Assembly (NCBI GenBank): GCA_965277595.1 | Contig: CBDIDH010000001.1 | Span: forward strand, 310,001 to 374,000 | Direction of reading: 5' to 3' | Origin: CBDIDH01 sp965277595 | GTDB taxonomy: Bacteria; Planctomycetota; Planctomycetia; Isosphaerales; Isosphaeraceae | Length of the DNA stretch: 64,000 nt | Shown here: positions 17,593 through 26,246 of the stretch, piece after piece | Layout: the number at the start of each line of letters is the position of its first letter | Numbering within the stretch: the stretch's first letter is position 1 | Position numbers and translations under genes: made by a program | The notes under the pieces: model-generated | Database searches by the model: none | What the model was told of the DNA's origin: nothing | Seen by the model: the letters and a program-made list of their open reading frames with translations, nothing else

Positions 17593-18066
17593 TCAGAAGG
17601 TGAAGCAAATTGAACCATCGACGCCAAGATCCACTTCTGTTTGGATGTTGGGACAAAGTTCCGGGTGGTTCCGAACGATAAAGGCTAGGACGTGCCTAGT
17701 GAGCCAACTCTCGATCTGACCTCGGAGGGATTCATCTGGCGCCCAACCGAGGCGAGAGTATCCTTCACAAAGGATATAGGCTTGCGTGGCCGACCAGAAG
17801 CATTTATGAGCGGATTCCCAGTCCACTTGACCCCCGCCTTGGTAGTAAATCCAGGCCTCTGGAAGTCCGATCCGGAGCGCAGGACTTTCCCCTCCGCCGC
17901 CTCCGATCAAGAGATCCCCCGTCTTGGCATCGAAATCAACGGCGTCTTCTTTCAAGAGATAGACTGGCACCTGTTTCAGTGTAGGCCTGCCCGACACGAT
18001 GGGATAGGATGAAGGACAGGAAATCCACGAAATAATTTCGTAATTAAACATATCTATTTCTGACAT
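17593..18066 (-). CDS. Candidate immunity protein for the adjacent Hint-domain toxin
   Basis: 157 residues, with no family I recognise. I chose the ATG at 18066: AGGAG lies 7 bp upstream and the first codon of the longer frame is a TTG. The protein is acidic and soluble, with no signal or membrane segment, and is rich in aromatic residues (WIYYQGGGQVDWESAHKCFW). A GGGGG loop follows LLIG. It sits just downstream of, and co-directional with, the polymorphic-toxin gene, and it differs in base use from the chromosome around it. Small soluble proteins in this position are usually immunity proteins, so I infer that role. It could equally be an unrelated island gene. Confidence 0.55.
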   Translation of the reverse strand: MSEIDMFNYEIISWISCPSSYPIVSGRPTLKQVPVYLLKEDAVDFDAKTGDLLIGGGGGESPALRIGLPEAWIYYQGGGQVDWESAHKCFWSATQAYILCEGYSRLGWAPDESLRGQIESWLTRHVLAFIVRNHPELCPNIQTEVDLGVDGSICFTF

Positions 18067-18098
18067 CAATAATCTCCTATGGCTGGAATAATTGCAAG

Positions 18099-18112
18099 AA
18101 TCTTATAAGATT
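18099..18112. promoter_or_regulatory. Perfect 14-bp palindrome upstream of the immunity gene
   Basis: AATCTTATAAGATT is a perfect palindrome located 33 bp before the immunity gene's start codon. Its centre resembles a -10 region, so it could be an operator or promoter element. This is inference from symmetry and position only. Confidence 0.4.
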
Positions 18113-18296
18113 TCGTCGGCGGTTGGCCACATCTTCGGCCTACCTAGAAAAAGATATGAACCGTTGTATAGGAGAAATACATGATCGGTTTCTGTAAGAT
18201 AATTGGGGCGAACAGACCTTGCCGATCATGTACCATCCCACCAACATTCAAGGGTCGGCATCCAATTTTTTGTACCTCCTCCAGCTAACTACCTAG

Positions 18297-18376
18297 CACT
18301 TAGAAACTATCCGAGGATCGGTTTTTACCCCTAGAAAAATAGGGACTTATAGCAGTTCTCGGATAGATTCTTAGTG
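18297..18376. repeat. 80-bp palindromic MITE-like element
   Basis: Arms of 19 bp at 18297-18315 (CACTTAGAAACTATCCGAG) and 18358-18376 match as inverted repeats at 17 of 19 positions. A smaller CCCTA/TAGGG hairpin lies in the middle. There is no coding capacity. The shape fits a miniature inverted-repeat element or a strong terminator for the toxin gene. Confidence 0.7.
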
Positions 18377-18415
18377 CGGTTTCAAGGGTGATCTGACAAG
18401 AAAGCCAATTTCGTT

Positions 18416-19941
18416 CTAACCCCCAAAGACGGGTAGATTTCTTAAAGCCTTCCCCAGTGCCCTCAATTCTTCTGCGCTGGCCGCCCAACCTCCGTGCCAC
18501 ACGTTCGAACCGACCGCGCCGGGAACCTTGCTCGCAGACCTGAAGATGGCGACTTCTCCTGTCGATAGTTTGATCGCACGCAATCCCGTTTTGATCAGGA
18601 CAGATTGCTGGACTGCCCTTGTACCTACCGCGTTGTCTGCGAACAGGCTAGGAGAACCAAAACCACCCGGTCCATGCTTGGCGGTCTGTTCAAATACCTG
18701 GATAACGGTTTCGCGTGCATTGCTGTTGTGGACGAGGACATTAATCCCTCCCACCGCGTAACAGTGTAAGTTCTCTACCTCGAAGTTGTAAACGGTGTCT
18801 TCGAACGGCTCATGGTGAATCGATTCCACGGCGACAACGCGACCGTCACGCAGCAGTAGTTCGTCACCGACTACCACGTCCCCCGCATCGACCCAGCGGC
18901 CAGGGGTCGTGGCGCCGACCGGGACTGCGGCGAGGTGATCCCGGCGTGGTCGGTCGTCCAGACCCTCACCTCGAACTACCCAGTACGGGTGCAGCAGGGT
19001 CGATGTGACCGTCTCCCCCGCGATCGTCAGGGACGCGGAATTTCCGACGTAGTGGTTGCGGAATGTCTCCGTCACCAGACAGGGCTGCCAACGACTGGAG
19101 ATCAGGTCGTAGGCCCAGACCTTCTGGCCCGCAACGACCGACTCAATGGCCTGCGGGCCGTCGAGCGTTGCGACCGGCGTCCCGGCGGGGAAACAGTTCA
19201 GCAACTGTCGCGCCGTAGTACCGACACCGACGATCGCCTTGACATTACCGTAGAGTTCGGCGGTCGCCACGACGCCATCGGCCAACTTCACTCCATCGCC
19301 ACCGATCTCACTCAGCCCGTAGGCCAGGGCACCCAGTCGCTCCTGCTGCGCTTGACTCACCGTCATCCGCGAATCTGGGTCCGAAATCGCGTTGAAGGCC
19401 CGTTCTTGCCGAACTTGAACCAGGTTCAACGTCGTCGCGGTTGAATTTGAGGCCAAAACCCCGTAAGCGTCACCGATCCGGGTGCCGATCGAATCTCCGA
19501 CCGAAGCCACGTAAGCCAGGGGATTCCAGGAGTCTCCAGGACCGTCGTTGAACCACTTGTCGCCGTATTGTGATGTCTCTGATGTGGACACACCCTTGGT
19601 AACCAACGCGGCCGGCGCTGGTGGGGCCGCATTGGTTCCCGTCGAACCGGTCGAACCGCCGGCCAGGGAGCTGCCGGCCGCCTGACTGAATGACAGGAAC
19701 GCCGATGTGGATGAACTGATCAAGGCGACCGAGTCGTCGGCCACGGCGTCGGAGAACGCCTGCGCGGCGGGAGCCACGGAACTGAACCAATCAACGGCGT
19801 CGCCGGCCATCGCATCGCCGGACGCCTGCGCGGCCTTGGCCACGGTCTTGACCCAGGTCTGGGCATCGCCAGCCACCGTATCGGCGGTCGACTGCGCCAA
19901 CGGGGCGACGGTGTTGACCCAATTCTGAACGTGGTCGGCCA
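18416..19941 (-). pseudogene. Polymorphic toxin with Hint domain, 5' truncated by IS66
   Basis: The open frame encodes repeats of a roughly 25-residue helical unit (TVAGDAQTWVKTVAKAAQA-like), a linker, then a Hint autoprocessing domain. The Hint domain has a catalytic Cys at the start of CFPAGTPV (residue 236 counted from the codon at 19900), the TLLHPYWV block and the C-terminal block YNFEVENLHCYAVGGINVLVHN|S. After the HN cleavage site about 100 residues remain as a candidate toxin module (from NARETVIQ to the end) that I cannot assign. The frame is cut at 19941/19942 by an IS66 end, so the delivery N-terminus is gone. No good start codon remains, though an internal TTG at 19900 would be in frame. 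Confidence 0.8.
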
Positions 19942-21437
19942 GTAGGCGTTCAAGGCCCGTTCAGGCTGCTTGAGTGGTGGAGGTGGCGGGCAGGAGCGAG
20001 GGGATCGGTTGGCCATCCAGATGAGCTTGGTAGCACCGGGTAAGGTAGTCCAGCACATTGATGTCCTGCTGACGGCAGGTCGCCACCACCGACAGGATTC
20101 GCTCCACGAACCGGCTCCCCGACTCGCTCTCGGTCCCGCCGCTTGTCTTGCGGTAGATCACCCCGTGCCGCAGCGCTCGCTCGGCATGGTTGTTCGTTGG
20201 CTCGATCCCCTCGACTCGCACGAACGTCCACAAGTGTGTCTCACCGCAGAGCAACTCCCGGCACGTCCCCGCCGTCTTGGGGCAGGCGCACGCCGCCCCC
20301 CGTTGCAGGTCCTCTTTCAGGAAGGGGCGCATCGTGGCGACATACGTCCGGAAGCTGGACCGGGACAGGGTCCCATCCCGGACACGATGCCACCACTCGA
20401 ACAGGGCATCGGAGTGCCCCATCAACCGCTCGCCCACCTCGGCGGATTCGCCGCCCCGGTCGATCATCGCCTGGAAGTCACGACGGAGGTGTGCCCAGCA
20501 AAACTGGCGGCGCTTGACCCACATGTAACCCTTGAACCGGTCGCGGATGACGACCTTGCTGGCCGCCGTCCCCAACATCCCCTTGGCGACCTCGGCCCCC
20601 GGGAGGTGGCGATCGTGAAGACCGTCACCAGGTCCGTCACGGCCCCCCAGAGCCACGCCTTGTCCTGACCCTGCCACCACGAGGTCTCGTCGATGTGCGC
20701 CCAGGCGGCGTCCCGGACGTACTGATGGAGTTCCTCGACCGGGGCCGCCAACTCGGTGGCACCCTGCCGCTCCAGCCGGGCGATCATGCCGGTGGAGATC
20801 GTCAGCCCCAACAGGTCGAAGACCAGTTGGCGGATCGGCCGCTTGCCCAGGCGGTAACCCCCGGCCAGGACGCTGAGGATCGCCCGCGGCCGAGGGCCGA
20901 AGGCCCCGGTGGGGACACCCGGCGGCAAGGCGGCACAGGTCGAAGTCCGACAGCGAGGGCAGGTCAAGCGATGGAGCCGGTACTCGTCGACCACCGGCCG
21001 GACCGGTGGCACTTCAGCGACCTGATGTCGGATCGGCTCGGGGTCATCGCCGTGCAACGCCTCGCCGCAGGACCGGCACTCGGGCGGCTTGCACTCGAAG
21101 ACCTGCCGGAGTTGCTCCGGCGGGACCAGGGCTCGGGGTTGATGACGATGGCCGGGCTGACCGCCCCGCTTCTTCCCCAAGGCGGGAACCGGTGGTCGCC
21201 GCTTGACCGAAGGGGGATCAGACGAGGGGGGCTTGGAGGAGTTGGTGGAGTTCTTGTTGACCCGCTCCTCCAACTCGGCGATCCGTTGTTCGAGGGATTG
21301 CACCACCGCAGCGATCGCTGCCTGTGCTTCAGGCGAGAGCGTATCCCAGAGGATTTGAGGCAGGGGTGGCTGATCCGTCATGTCAACGTTCTACTGAACT
21401 CGGGCCGCAGATGCAACATTGGGGTTTGAACGCCTAC
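19942..21437 (-). mobile_element. IS66-family insertion sequence
   Basis: Inverted ends GTAGGCGTTCAA are present at 19942 and, reversed, ending at 21437, bounding a single TnpC-type transposase gene. IS66 elements normally leave 8-bp target duplications, but the flanks here (GTCGGCCA and CGAGCGAC) do not match. This suggests deletion or recombination after insertion. The element separates the truncated toxin gene from the integrase remnant. Confidence 0.85.
19961..21381 (-). pseudogene. IS66 transposase TnpC, frameshifted
   Basis: The N-terminal part has a leucine-rich coiled coil (LEQRIAELEERVNKNSTNSSKPPSSD), the IS66 zinc finger (CRSCGEAL...CPRCRT) and the DDE start AAWAHIDETSWW. After VFTIATS the frame breaks near 20603, in a GGGGG run where the family sequence would need one more G. 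The second frame continues with AEVAKGMLG, the RFKGYMWVKRRQFCWAHLRRDF block and the end GIEPTNNHAERALRHGVIYRK with the catalytic Glu. A single-base loss explains it. Whether this is real inactivation or an assembly error in a homopolymer cannot be told from the sequence. Confidence 0.88.
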
Positions 21438-21675
21438 CGAGCGACGAGGTACCGGCGACGGGTGGTGCCCTGTCATGCCGAAAGAATTTCACCGCGTCGA
21501 CCCCCGTCGGGATCTCGATGAGCCCCTGCTTCAGCCGCATCAGCAGGTAATCAACCTGCGCCGCCTTGGCCCTCGCCTCGGCCTCGGAGACCTTGCCGAT
21601 CGTGAACCCCAGCTGTCTGCCATTATAGTTGAACTGGACGCGATAGCTGCCTCTGCGTCCCTGGACCGCGGCCAT
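21438..21675 (-). pseudogene. Tyrosine recombinase (phage-type integrase), N-terminal remnant
   Basis: About 79 codons remain, starting at the ATG 21675 with a GGGAG site. The sequence GRRGSYRVQFNYNGRQLGFTIGKVSEAEARAKAAQVDYLL is the arm-binding N-terminal domain (three-stranded beta sheet plus helix) of island integrases. The IS66 end cuts it at 21437/21438, so the core-binding and catalytic domains are missing. It reads away from the tRNA-Leu and begins 130 bp from the tRNA 3' end, the usual place of an integrase beside its attL/attR. The island must now be immobile unless helped in trans. Confidence 0.85.
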
Positions 21676-21804
21676 GGGCGTGATCTCCCACCAACACCAC
21701 CGCGATGCGACCCGGACATTCTTGCCAAAATCTTGCCGAACTCATCCAGGGCCGACCGCTATCTGCCGAGCTTTCTTGTCACAAGTCTTTTGAGCTTGCT
21801 ATAA

Positions 21805-21886
21805 TGCGAGAGGGGGGACTTGAACCCCCACGCCTTGCGGCACAGGAACCTAAATCCTGCGTGTCTGCCAGTTCCACCACTCTCGC
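21805..21886 (-). tRNA. tRNA-Leu (anticodon UAG)
   Basis: The minus strand folds as a long-variable-arm class II tRNA of 82 nt. The acceptor stem GCGAGAG pairs with CTCTCGC, the anticodon loop TTTAGGT between CAGGA and TCCTG gives anticodon UAG, and the T-arm is GGGGGTTCAAGTCCCCC. The CCA end is not encoded. Its 3' end faces the integrase remnant, so it is the probable attachment site of the island. Confidence 0.95.
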
Positions 21887-22222
21887 AAGGTGTTGTCAGG
21901 ACAGTTGCATAGGGATTCGTGTTCGCGACGCGCTGCCCGGAAAACGCATCCCAAAACGTAGGCGGGCGGCTATTCTAACCACGAAGGGCGAGACGGTCCA
22001 TCGAAACCGCCCAGGTTCACAGGGCTCTTTCATTCTCAATTGATGACCGATGTCCGATGTCCGAAAAAGGTCGGCAAGGCCCTTGCCCATCCTTCCTGTT
22101 TTCGATTATTCCTCGGTCATTGGTCCTTTGGTCCTTGCTTATTCCCGAGAATGAAACAGCCCTGCCCAGGTTCAAGACGCGGAAAACTTCGGCTCGTTGT
22201 TCTTGCTCTGTCCTGGCTTGTA
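21887..22222. other. Gap with a heptad inverted repeat
   Basis: I see no gene. At 22041-22145 the heptad family appears again: GATGACCGATGTCCGATGTCCG on the left and CTCGGTCATTGGTCC...GGTCC on the right, with an AT-rich loop between. It lies between the tRNA 5' flank and the 3' end of the hybrid kinase gene. Confidence 0.75.
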
Positions 22223-23749
22223 TCAAGAATTCCGCGGGTTCGGTCTGAGGCCGTTCAGAAGTGCGAGGAGATCCTCGGGATTCACGGGCTTGACCAAATA
22301 ATGATCGAACGTGGCCCGGCGAGGGTCGTCGTCCTTGGCGTAACCGGACATGGCGATCAGGGTCACCGCGCGGGACTCGCGAAGCAACTGAGCGACTTCG
22401 AACCCATTCATTCCCGGCAGGCCGATGTCGAGAAGCACGGCATCGGGATCGAATGAGTCGGCGGCGGTCAGACCGGCCCGGCCGTCGTGGGCAACCTCGG
22501 TCGTATGCCCCGCGCGGCTCAGAAAGAGGCTCAGGCTTCGCGCGGCGTCCACGTTGTCGTCAACAACGAGAATGCGCAAGGTCGCCCGAGATTCGCCGGA
22601 TTCGCCATTCTGCCCCTCGTCGCCCGCGTTGTGGTCAGATTCCGAACTGTCGACCACGGGCAGGCGAATCACGAAGACGCTTCCCTTGCCTGTCCCCTCG
22701 CTCTCGGCCGAGATCGTTCCTTCGTGCATCTCAACGAGCGTCCTGGCAAGCGTCAAGCCAATGCCGAGACCCCCTTGCGAACGATCAAGCGAGGCATCGG
22801 CCTGGGTGAACAGGTCAAAGATGCGCGGAAGGAGTTTGCCATCAATGCCGATGCCGTCGTCCTGGACACGGATCTCGGCCATGCCGTCAACTTTTTGCGT
22901 GTTGAGCCAGATGTGACCGCCAGGCTCGGTATATTTCGAGGCATTCGACAAAAGGTTGATAAAGACCTGTTCAAGTCGTGTCGCGTCGGCGTCGATCCAG
23001 ATCGGTTCGGCGGCGGGCAAGACCATGAGCGTCTGCTGTCGGTCAACGATCTGGTGGCCGATGTCCTCGACGGACCGCGAGACCAGGTCGCCGAGCCATA
23101 CTTTCTCCTTGCGCAGCAAAATCTTGCCGCTGGTGACCCGGGCCACGTCCACCAGGTCGTCGACAAGCTGCTTGAGATGACCCACCTGACGCTCGATCGT
23201 CGCGTGCGAGCGGACCACGGCCGGGTCGTGCGAGCCTGCCTGACGCATCACATAGAGTGAGTTCAAAATCGGCGCCAGCGGGTTGCGCAGCTCGTGCGAA
23301 AGCATCGCGAGAAATTCATTCTTGCGGCGATCGGCTTCTTGAAGAGCCTCGGCGTGGCGACGGAGTTCGTCCTCCATCATCTTGCGTTCGGTATTGTCGC
23401 GAAGCACCTTGACGTAACCGCGGACGCTTCCGTCCTCGCCGCGAAGCGGAGTGAGCAACCCGCTTGCCCAGAACCGGGAATTGTCCTTGCGAAGCATCCA
23501 GCGATCATCCCAACCGTGATCCTCGGCATGGGCTTCCTGAAGCTCCTGCGCGGGAACGTGATTCTGTTGGTCTTCGAGCGTGAAGAGTCGGTCAAAGGGC
23601 TGACCGAGAATCTCGGCTGAGGCGTAGCCGAGAATCCGTTCCGCGCCGACGTTCCAGCTTGAGACCCTGCCTTCAAGGTCGACCATGAAGATGGCGAAGT
23701 CCTTGACCGTATCGACCCAGACGTGAAACAGCGTCTCTTCTAAGGACAT
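22223..23749 (-). CDS. Hybrid sensor histidine kinase (PAS, HisKA, HATPase, receiver)
   Basis: About 508 residues from the ATG at 23749 (an upstream in-frame TTG at 23788 is less likely). It has no membrane segment, so it is cytosolic. A PAS domain (about 5-125, with FMVDLEGRVSSWNVGAERILGY) is followed by the HisKA H-box (SHELRNPLAP, His about 152). The HATPase has N-box INLLSNASKYTEPG, G1 DDGIGI and G2 GGLGIGL. The C-terminal receiver (about 385-505) has ILVVDDN, the phospho-acceptor Asp in VLLDIGLPGM and the conserved Lys in YLVKP. There is no output domain; it likely signals to one of the stand-alone receivers encoded 1-2 kb away. The stimulus is unknown. Confidence 0.93.
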   Translation of the reverse strand: MSLEETLFHVWVDTVKDFAIFMVDLEGRVSSWNVGAERILGYASAEILGQPFDRLFTLEDQQNHVPAQELQEAHAEDHGWDDRWMLRKDNSRFWASGLLTPLRGEDGSVRGYVKVLRDNTERKMMEDELRRHAEALQEADRRKNEFLAMLSHELRNPLAPILNSLYVMRQAGSHDPAVVRSHATIERQVGHLKQLVDDLVDVARVTSGKILLRKEKVWLGDLVSRSVEDIGHQIVDRQQTLMVLPAAEPIWIDADATRLEQVFINLLSNASKYTEPGGHIWLNTQKVDGMAEIRVQDDGIGIDGKLLPRIFDLFTQADASLDRSQGGLGIGLTLARTLVEMHEGTISAESEGTGKGSVFVIRLPVVDSSESDHNAGDEGQNGESGESRATLRILVVDDNVDAARSLSLFLSRAGHTTEVAHDGRAGLTAADSFDPDAVLLDIGLPGMNGFEVAQLLRESRAVTLIAMSGYAKDDDPRRATFDHYLVKPVNPEDLLALLNGLRPNPRNS

Positions 23750-23797
23750 GAAAATCTCGCCCGCCGGTTCGCGATGCTCTCCGATCAAAGGACCGGG

Positions 23798-24064
23798 TCA
23801 GTCGGCGGCGTGGCAGTGCTCGTGAACGATCATGAGCGAACCATCCTCGGCGTCCACGTAATCCAGAAAATCATCGCCCGAGATTGACTGCCCGCAACGC
23901 TCGCAAACTTCGGGCGGATCCAGCACGGCGACGTCAAGCGGGGTATAGTTCACCTCGCCCCACCCGCGAATGGCCGCCTTCAGGTCGATCGAATCGACCA
24001 CGTACTCGCTGGCGTTCGCTCGTCTCGAACCGTCGAGTCGCCGATATGTGGCTACGCTTGACAT
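23798..24064 (-). CDS. Small conserved-looking protein with a CxxC motif
   Basis: 88 residues with a clear GGAAGG ribosome-binding site before the ATG at 24064. I recognise no family. The C-terminal half has CERCGQSISG and a final HEHCHAAD, which together could bind one zinc ion (Cys-Cys-His-Cys). The N-terminal half is charged and soluble. It lies immediately upstream of the hybrid kinase on the same strand, so the two may be co-transcribed. Confidence 0.7.
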   Translation of the reverse strand: MSSVATYRRLDGSRRANASEYVVDSIDLKAAIRGWGEVNYTPLDVAVLDPPEVCERCGQSISGDDFLDYVDAEDGSLMIVHEHCHAAD

Positions 24065-24234
24065 GGGGCCTTCCTTTCGATTAAATTCCGGACCAGGTCG
24101 AGATGCAAAGAGCGGGCCAAACCTCCGTTTTCACCGTGAATCATGGATTTTTTCGTGAGCAATCGAGGACTGATCGCGGTTTCCTCGGTTGTTGCCCCCC
24201 GATCGTGATCGCGTCTGAGACCCTGGGGTAACCG

Positions 24235-24678
24235 ATGGCCAAGCGCCGGGAAATCCGGTTCACGAGTCTCGACGCGATGCTCGCCGACGTCGATCGCCTT
24301 TTGCGGGGCCATGAGACGGTCGGCCGCTGGTCACTTGGTCAGATCTGCAATCATCTCAGCACAACCATCCGGCTCACGTCGCGCGGGCGCGCTTCGACAG
24401 AACCCTTGCCCCCGGATTCCGAATGTCTTCGCGCTCGGTTTTTCCAGGACGATCGGTTCCCCGATGGTCTTGAGGTTCCCCACCCCGCGCTTTCGCCCCG
24501 GCCCGATCTCGACGACCACGTTGAGGCGGAGACGCTTCGCAAGGCCGTCGCCAGGTTCGAGTCGGCCCCTGGTCCTTTTCCGATGCACCCGATCCTCGGC
24601 CCGCTGGACAGCACCGAATGGACTCGCTTCCATTGCATCCACGCCGCCCATCACCTAGGTTTCGCTGTTCCTCTTTGA
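24235..24678 (+). CDS. DUF1569 / DinB-like protein
   Basis: 147 residues. The motif VGRWSLGQICNHLSTTIRL (about 32-50) and the C-terminal HAAHHLGFAVPL place it in DUF1569, a DinB-superfamily four-helix bundle. The conserved His residues near both motifs are the expected metal-site ligands. The function of the family is not established; some DinB-like proteins are thiol-dependent metal enzymes. It is transcribed divergently from the small CxxC protein gene. Confidence 0.85.
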   Translation: MAKRREIRFTSLDAMLADVDRLLRGHETVGRWSLGQICNHLSTTIRLTSRGRASTEPLPPDSECLRARFFQDDRFPDGLEVPHPALSPRPDLDDHVEAETLRKAVARFESAPGPFPMHPILGPLDSTEWTRFHCIHAAHHLGFAVPL

Positions 24679-24748
24679 AACGAAAATGGCCCCGCGATCG
24701 GGTCGATCGCAAGGGCCGGGTCTTGATCCAATCGGGCAGGCGGTTGCG

Positions 24749-25111
24749 TTAAACGGCCTTGGCGTTCTCCCCCTCGGACCAGACGTCGACAATGTCGATC
24801 GGCTTGAGGAAGACCGCCTCCGGCTTGAGGTCTCGAACCCCCTGAAGCCGCGAGGGGCTCGATTCACCGGTCGTCACGGCGACCCGGGTCTTGAGATTCT
24901 TCTGACGAATCCGCCGGAGGATCGTCTCGCCGTCGCCGTCGGGAAGCGTCAGATCGAGAATCAGGTAATCCGGGACTGGGTCGAGTAGAGAAAGCCCCTC
25001 GGCCACCGATCGCGCCGTGGAAACGTCCCAACCGCGCTGCGAGAAGATCACATCCCAGCTCGTGCGGGTCAGCTCATCATCTTCAACGACTAGAAGTCGA
25101 TGTTTCGTCAA
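24749..25111 (-). CDS. Single-domain response regulator
   Basis: I propose a TTG start at 25111 because AGGAGG lies 10 bp upstream and the next residues (TKHRLLVVEDDE) align with the start of the paralogue at 26246. A longer frame with an ATG at 25204 has a weaker signal. The result is a 120-residue receiver with the acidic pocket EDDE, the phospho-acceptor Asp in YLILDLTLPDGDGE, the Thr in VTTGE and the Lys in VFLKPIDIVDVW. It has no DNA-binding or enzyme domain. The protein probably acts by protein contacts, as CheY-like relays do, or as a phosphate sink for the nearby hybrid kinase. Confidence 0.85.
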   Translation of the reverse strand: MTKHRLLVVEDDELTRTSWDVIFSQRGWDVSTARSVAEGLSLLDPVPDYLILDLTLPDGDGETILRRIRQKNLKTRVAVTTGESSPSRLQGVRDLKPEAVFLKPIDIVDVWSEGENAKAV

Positions 25112-25618
25112 GGGACCTGAACCTCCTGAAGGATCGGTTCCACTCTGCCTCCGTCTCTCGCTTTTTAAAGCAAGAATCGGGCCGGAAACCTGGGGAACTG
25201 CCATGTTCTCGTTGAAAAGCTTGTGCCTGAAGAACGTTATAAAAATGTCCGACGCGTCCGAGAGCGGCGCCGAGTCCGTTTTCAAAAGGGCGTCTCGTGC
25301 CTTATCAATACGCAAAAACGCTTGATCTGGCCATAAAGAAAGCAGCCCGCTCGAAGGTGCGGTGGTGGTCCCGTTCGGACACGACGGGCCACGGTCGCGC
25401 GTTGTCGGCCGACAACGTGGAACGCCATTGGGGTTGGCGTCGGACTCTTCGTTGATTATGGGGATTGGTCCGATCAAGTCAATGACTGTTGTGGGGATTC
25501 TCACAAATCTTGACGGTTTCCCGCGACAGAAGATCGTCGCGGGCGCCTTCTTGCGAGCAGAGGGTGAGCCGATACGATGAGAGGAGTGGCGTTTAGGAAC
25601 GACAGGGCATGGGAGACA
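25112..25618. other. Gap upstream of the LapA-like gene
   Basis: About 500 bp without a convincing gene. An open frame on the minus strand runs through it as an upstream extension of the first response-regulator gene, but its codon pattern is poor. It should hold the promoters of that regulator and of the LapA-like gene. No repeat or hairpin stands out. Confidence 0.5.
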
Positions 25619-25852
25619 ATGATGCGATATCTTCTGGGTCTGATTCTTCTGGTCTTTCTGGGTGTCGTTGGAATCTTCGCGGTGCAGAACACGCAGACGG
25701 TCCGGCTCAATTTTTTGAGCTGGAGCGTCACGGCGCCTCTGGCCTTGCTGGCCGTGGCGATCTATTTTCTTGGAATGCTCAGTGGCTGGAACGTGGTCGC
25801 GTTCCTGCGGCGGTCGATCAGCAGGGTGACGGCTGAATCGCGGTCGCGCTGA
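25619..25852 (+). CDS. LapA-domain (DUF1049) membrane protein
   Basis: 77 residues from the tandem ATGs at 25619/25622, preceded by GGGAG. Two transmembrane helices (about 4-23 and 41-63) flank the family motif AVQNTQTVRLNFLSWSVTAPLALLAVA, which is diagnostic for LapA/DUF1049. LapA homologues work with LapB in regulating lipopolysaccharide synthesis in E. coli, but many bacteria have LapA-like proteins of unknown role. Its 3' end overlaps convergently by 35 bp with the second response-regulator gene. Confidence 0.85.
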   Translation: MMRYLLGLILLVFLGVVGIFAVQNTQTVRLNFLSWSVTAPLALLAVAIYFLGMLSGWNVVAFLRRSISRVTAESRSR

Positions 25853-26246
25853 TGATCGCACGATCGGCCGGGTCGATCGGGCAGACCCGGCAGACGACCT
25901 CATGGTTCCAGACGTCGGTCAGGTCGATCGGCTTTCGCAAGAGGGCGTCGGGCTGAAGCGACGAGATTGTTCGCAGGCGGTCGTCGTCGACAAGTCCGGT
26001 CGCGACGACGACCCGGGTCTTGTACCCCTTGGCGCGGAGGCGTTCCCAAAGAGTCTCGCCCTGACCGTCGGGCAGGCCGAGGTCGAGCACGAGGCAGCAG
26101 GGTTCCGGGCCGTTCTCCAGCAGTTCGAGCCCCTCGGCCACTGTGCTGGCGACGGAGACGTCCCAGCCCATCCGTTGAAAGAGCACCCTCAAGGGATGCC
26201 GCGACCAGGGGTGATCATCGACGACCACGAGTCGGTGTAGCGCCAT
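25818..26246 (-). CDS. Single-domain response regulator, second paralogue
   Basis: 142 residues from the ATG at 26246, chosen because AAGGGAAAGG precedes it. It is a receiver domain with VVVDDH, the phospho-acceptor Asp in VLDLGLPDGQGE and the conserved Lys in LLRKPIDLTDVW. It is clearly a duplicate of the regulator at 24749 (shared VAEGL.LL, GWDVS and PID..DVW). The C-terminal tail of about 30 residues (HEVVCRVCPIDPADRAIIS) is unique and overlaps the LapA-like gene. Like its paralogue it lacks an output domain. Confidence 0.88.
   Translation of the reverse strand: MALHRLVVVDDHPWSRHPLRVLFQRMGWDVSVASTVAEGLELLENGPEPCCLVLDLGLPDGQGETLWERLRAKGYKTRVVVATGLVDDDRLRTISSLQPDALLRKPIDLTDVWNHEVVCRVCPIDPADRAIISATAIQPSPC

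Larger units (their letters stand above)
18070..18415. other. AT-rich gap between toxin and candidate immunity genes
   Basis: The toxin and immunity genes are separated by about 350 bp. The gap contains the palindrome at 18099, the 80-bp inverted-repeat element at 18297, and a 35-codon plus-strand frame from 18181 with a GGAG site, which I regard as spurious. Base composition is clearly lower in GC than the surrounding chromosome. Confidence 0.6.

Noticed and set aside
18181..18288. A 35-codon plus-strand frame with a GGAG site between toxin and immunity genes
   Set aside because: No family resemblance, opposite strand to the operon, and it sits in AT-rich intergenic sequence; a chance frame is more likely.
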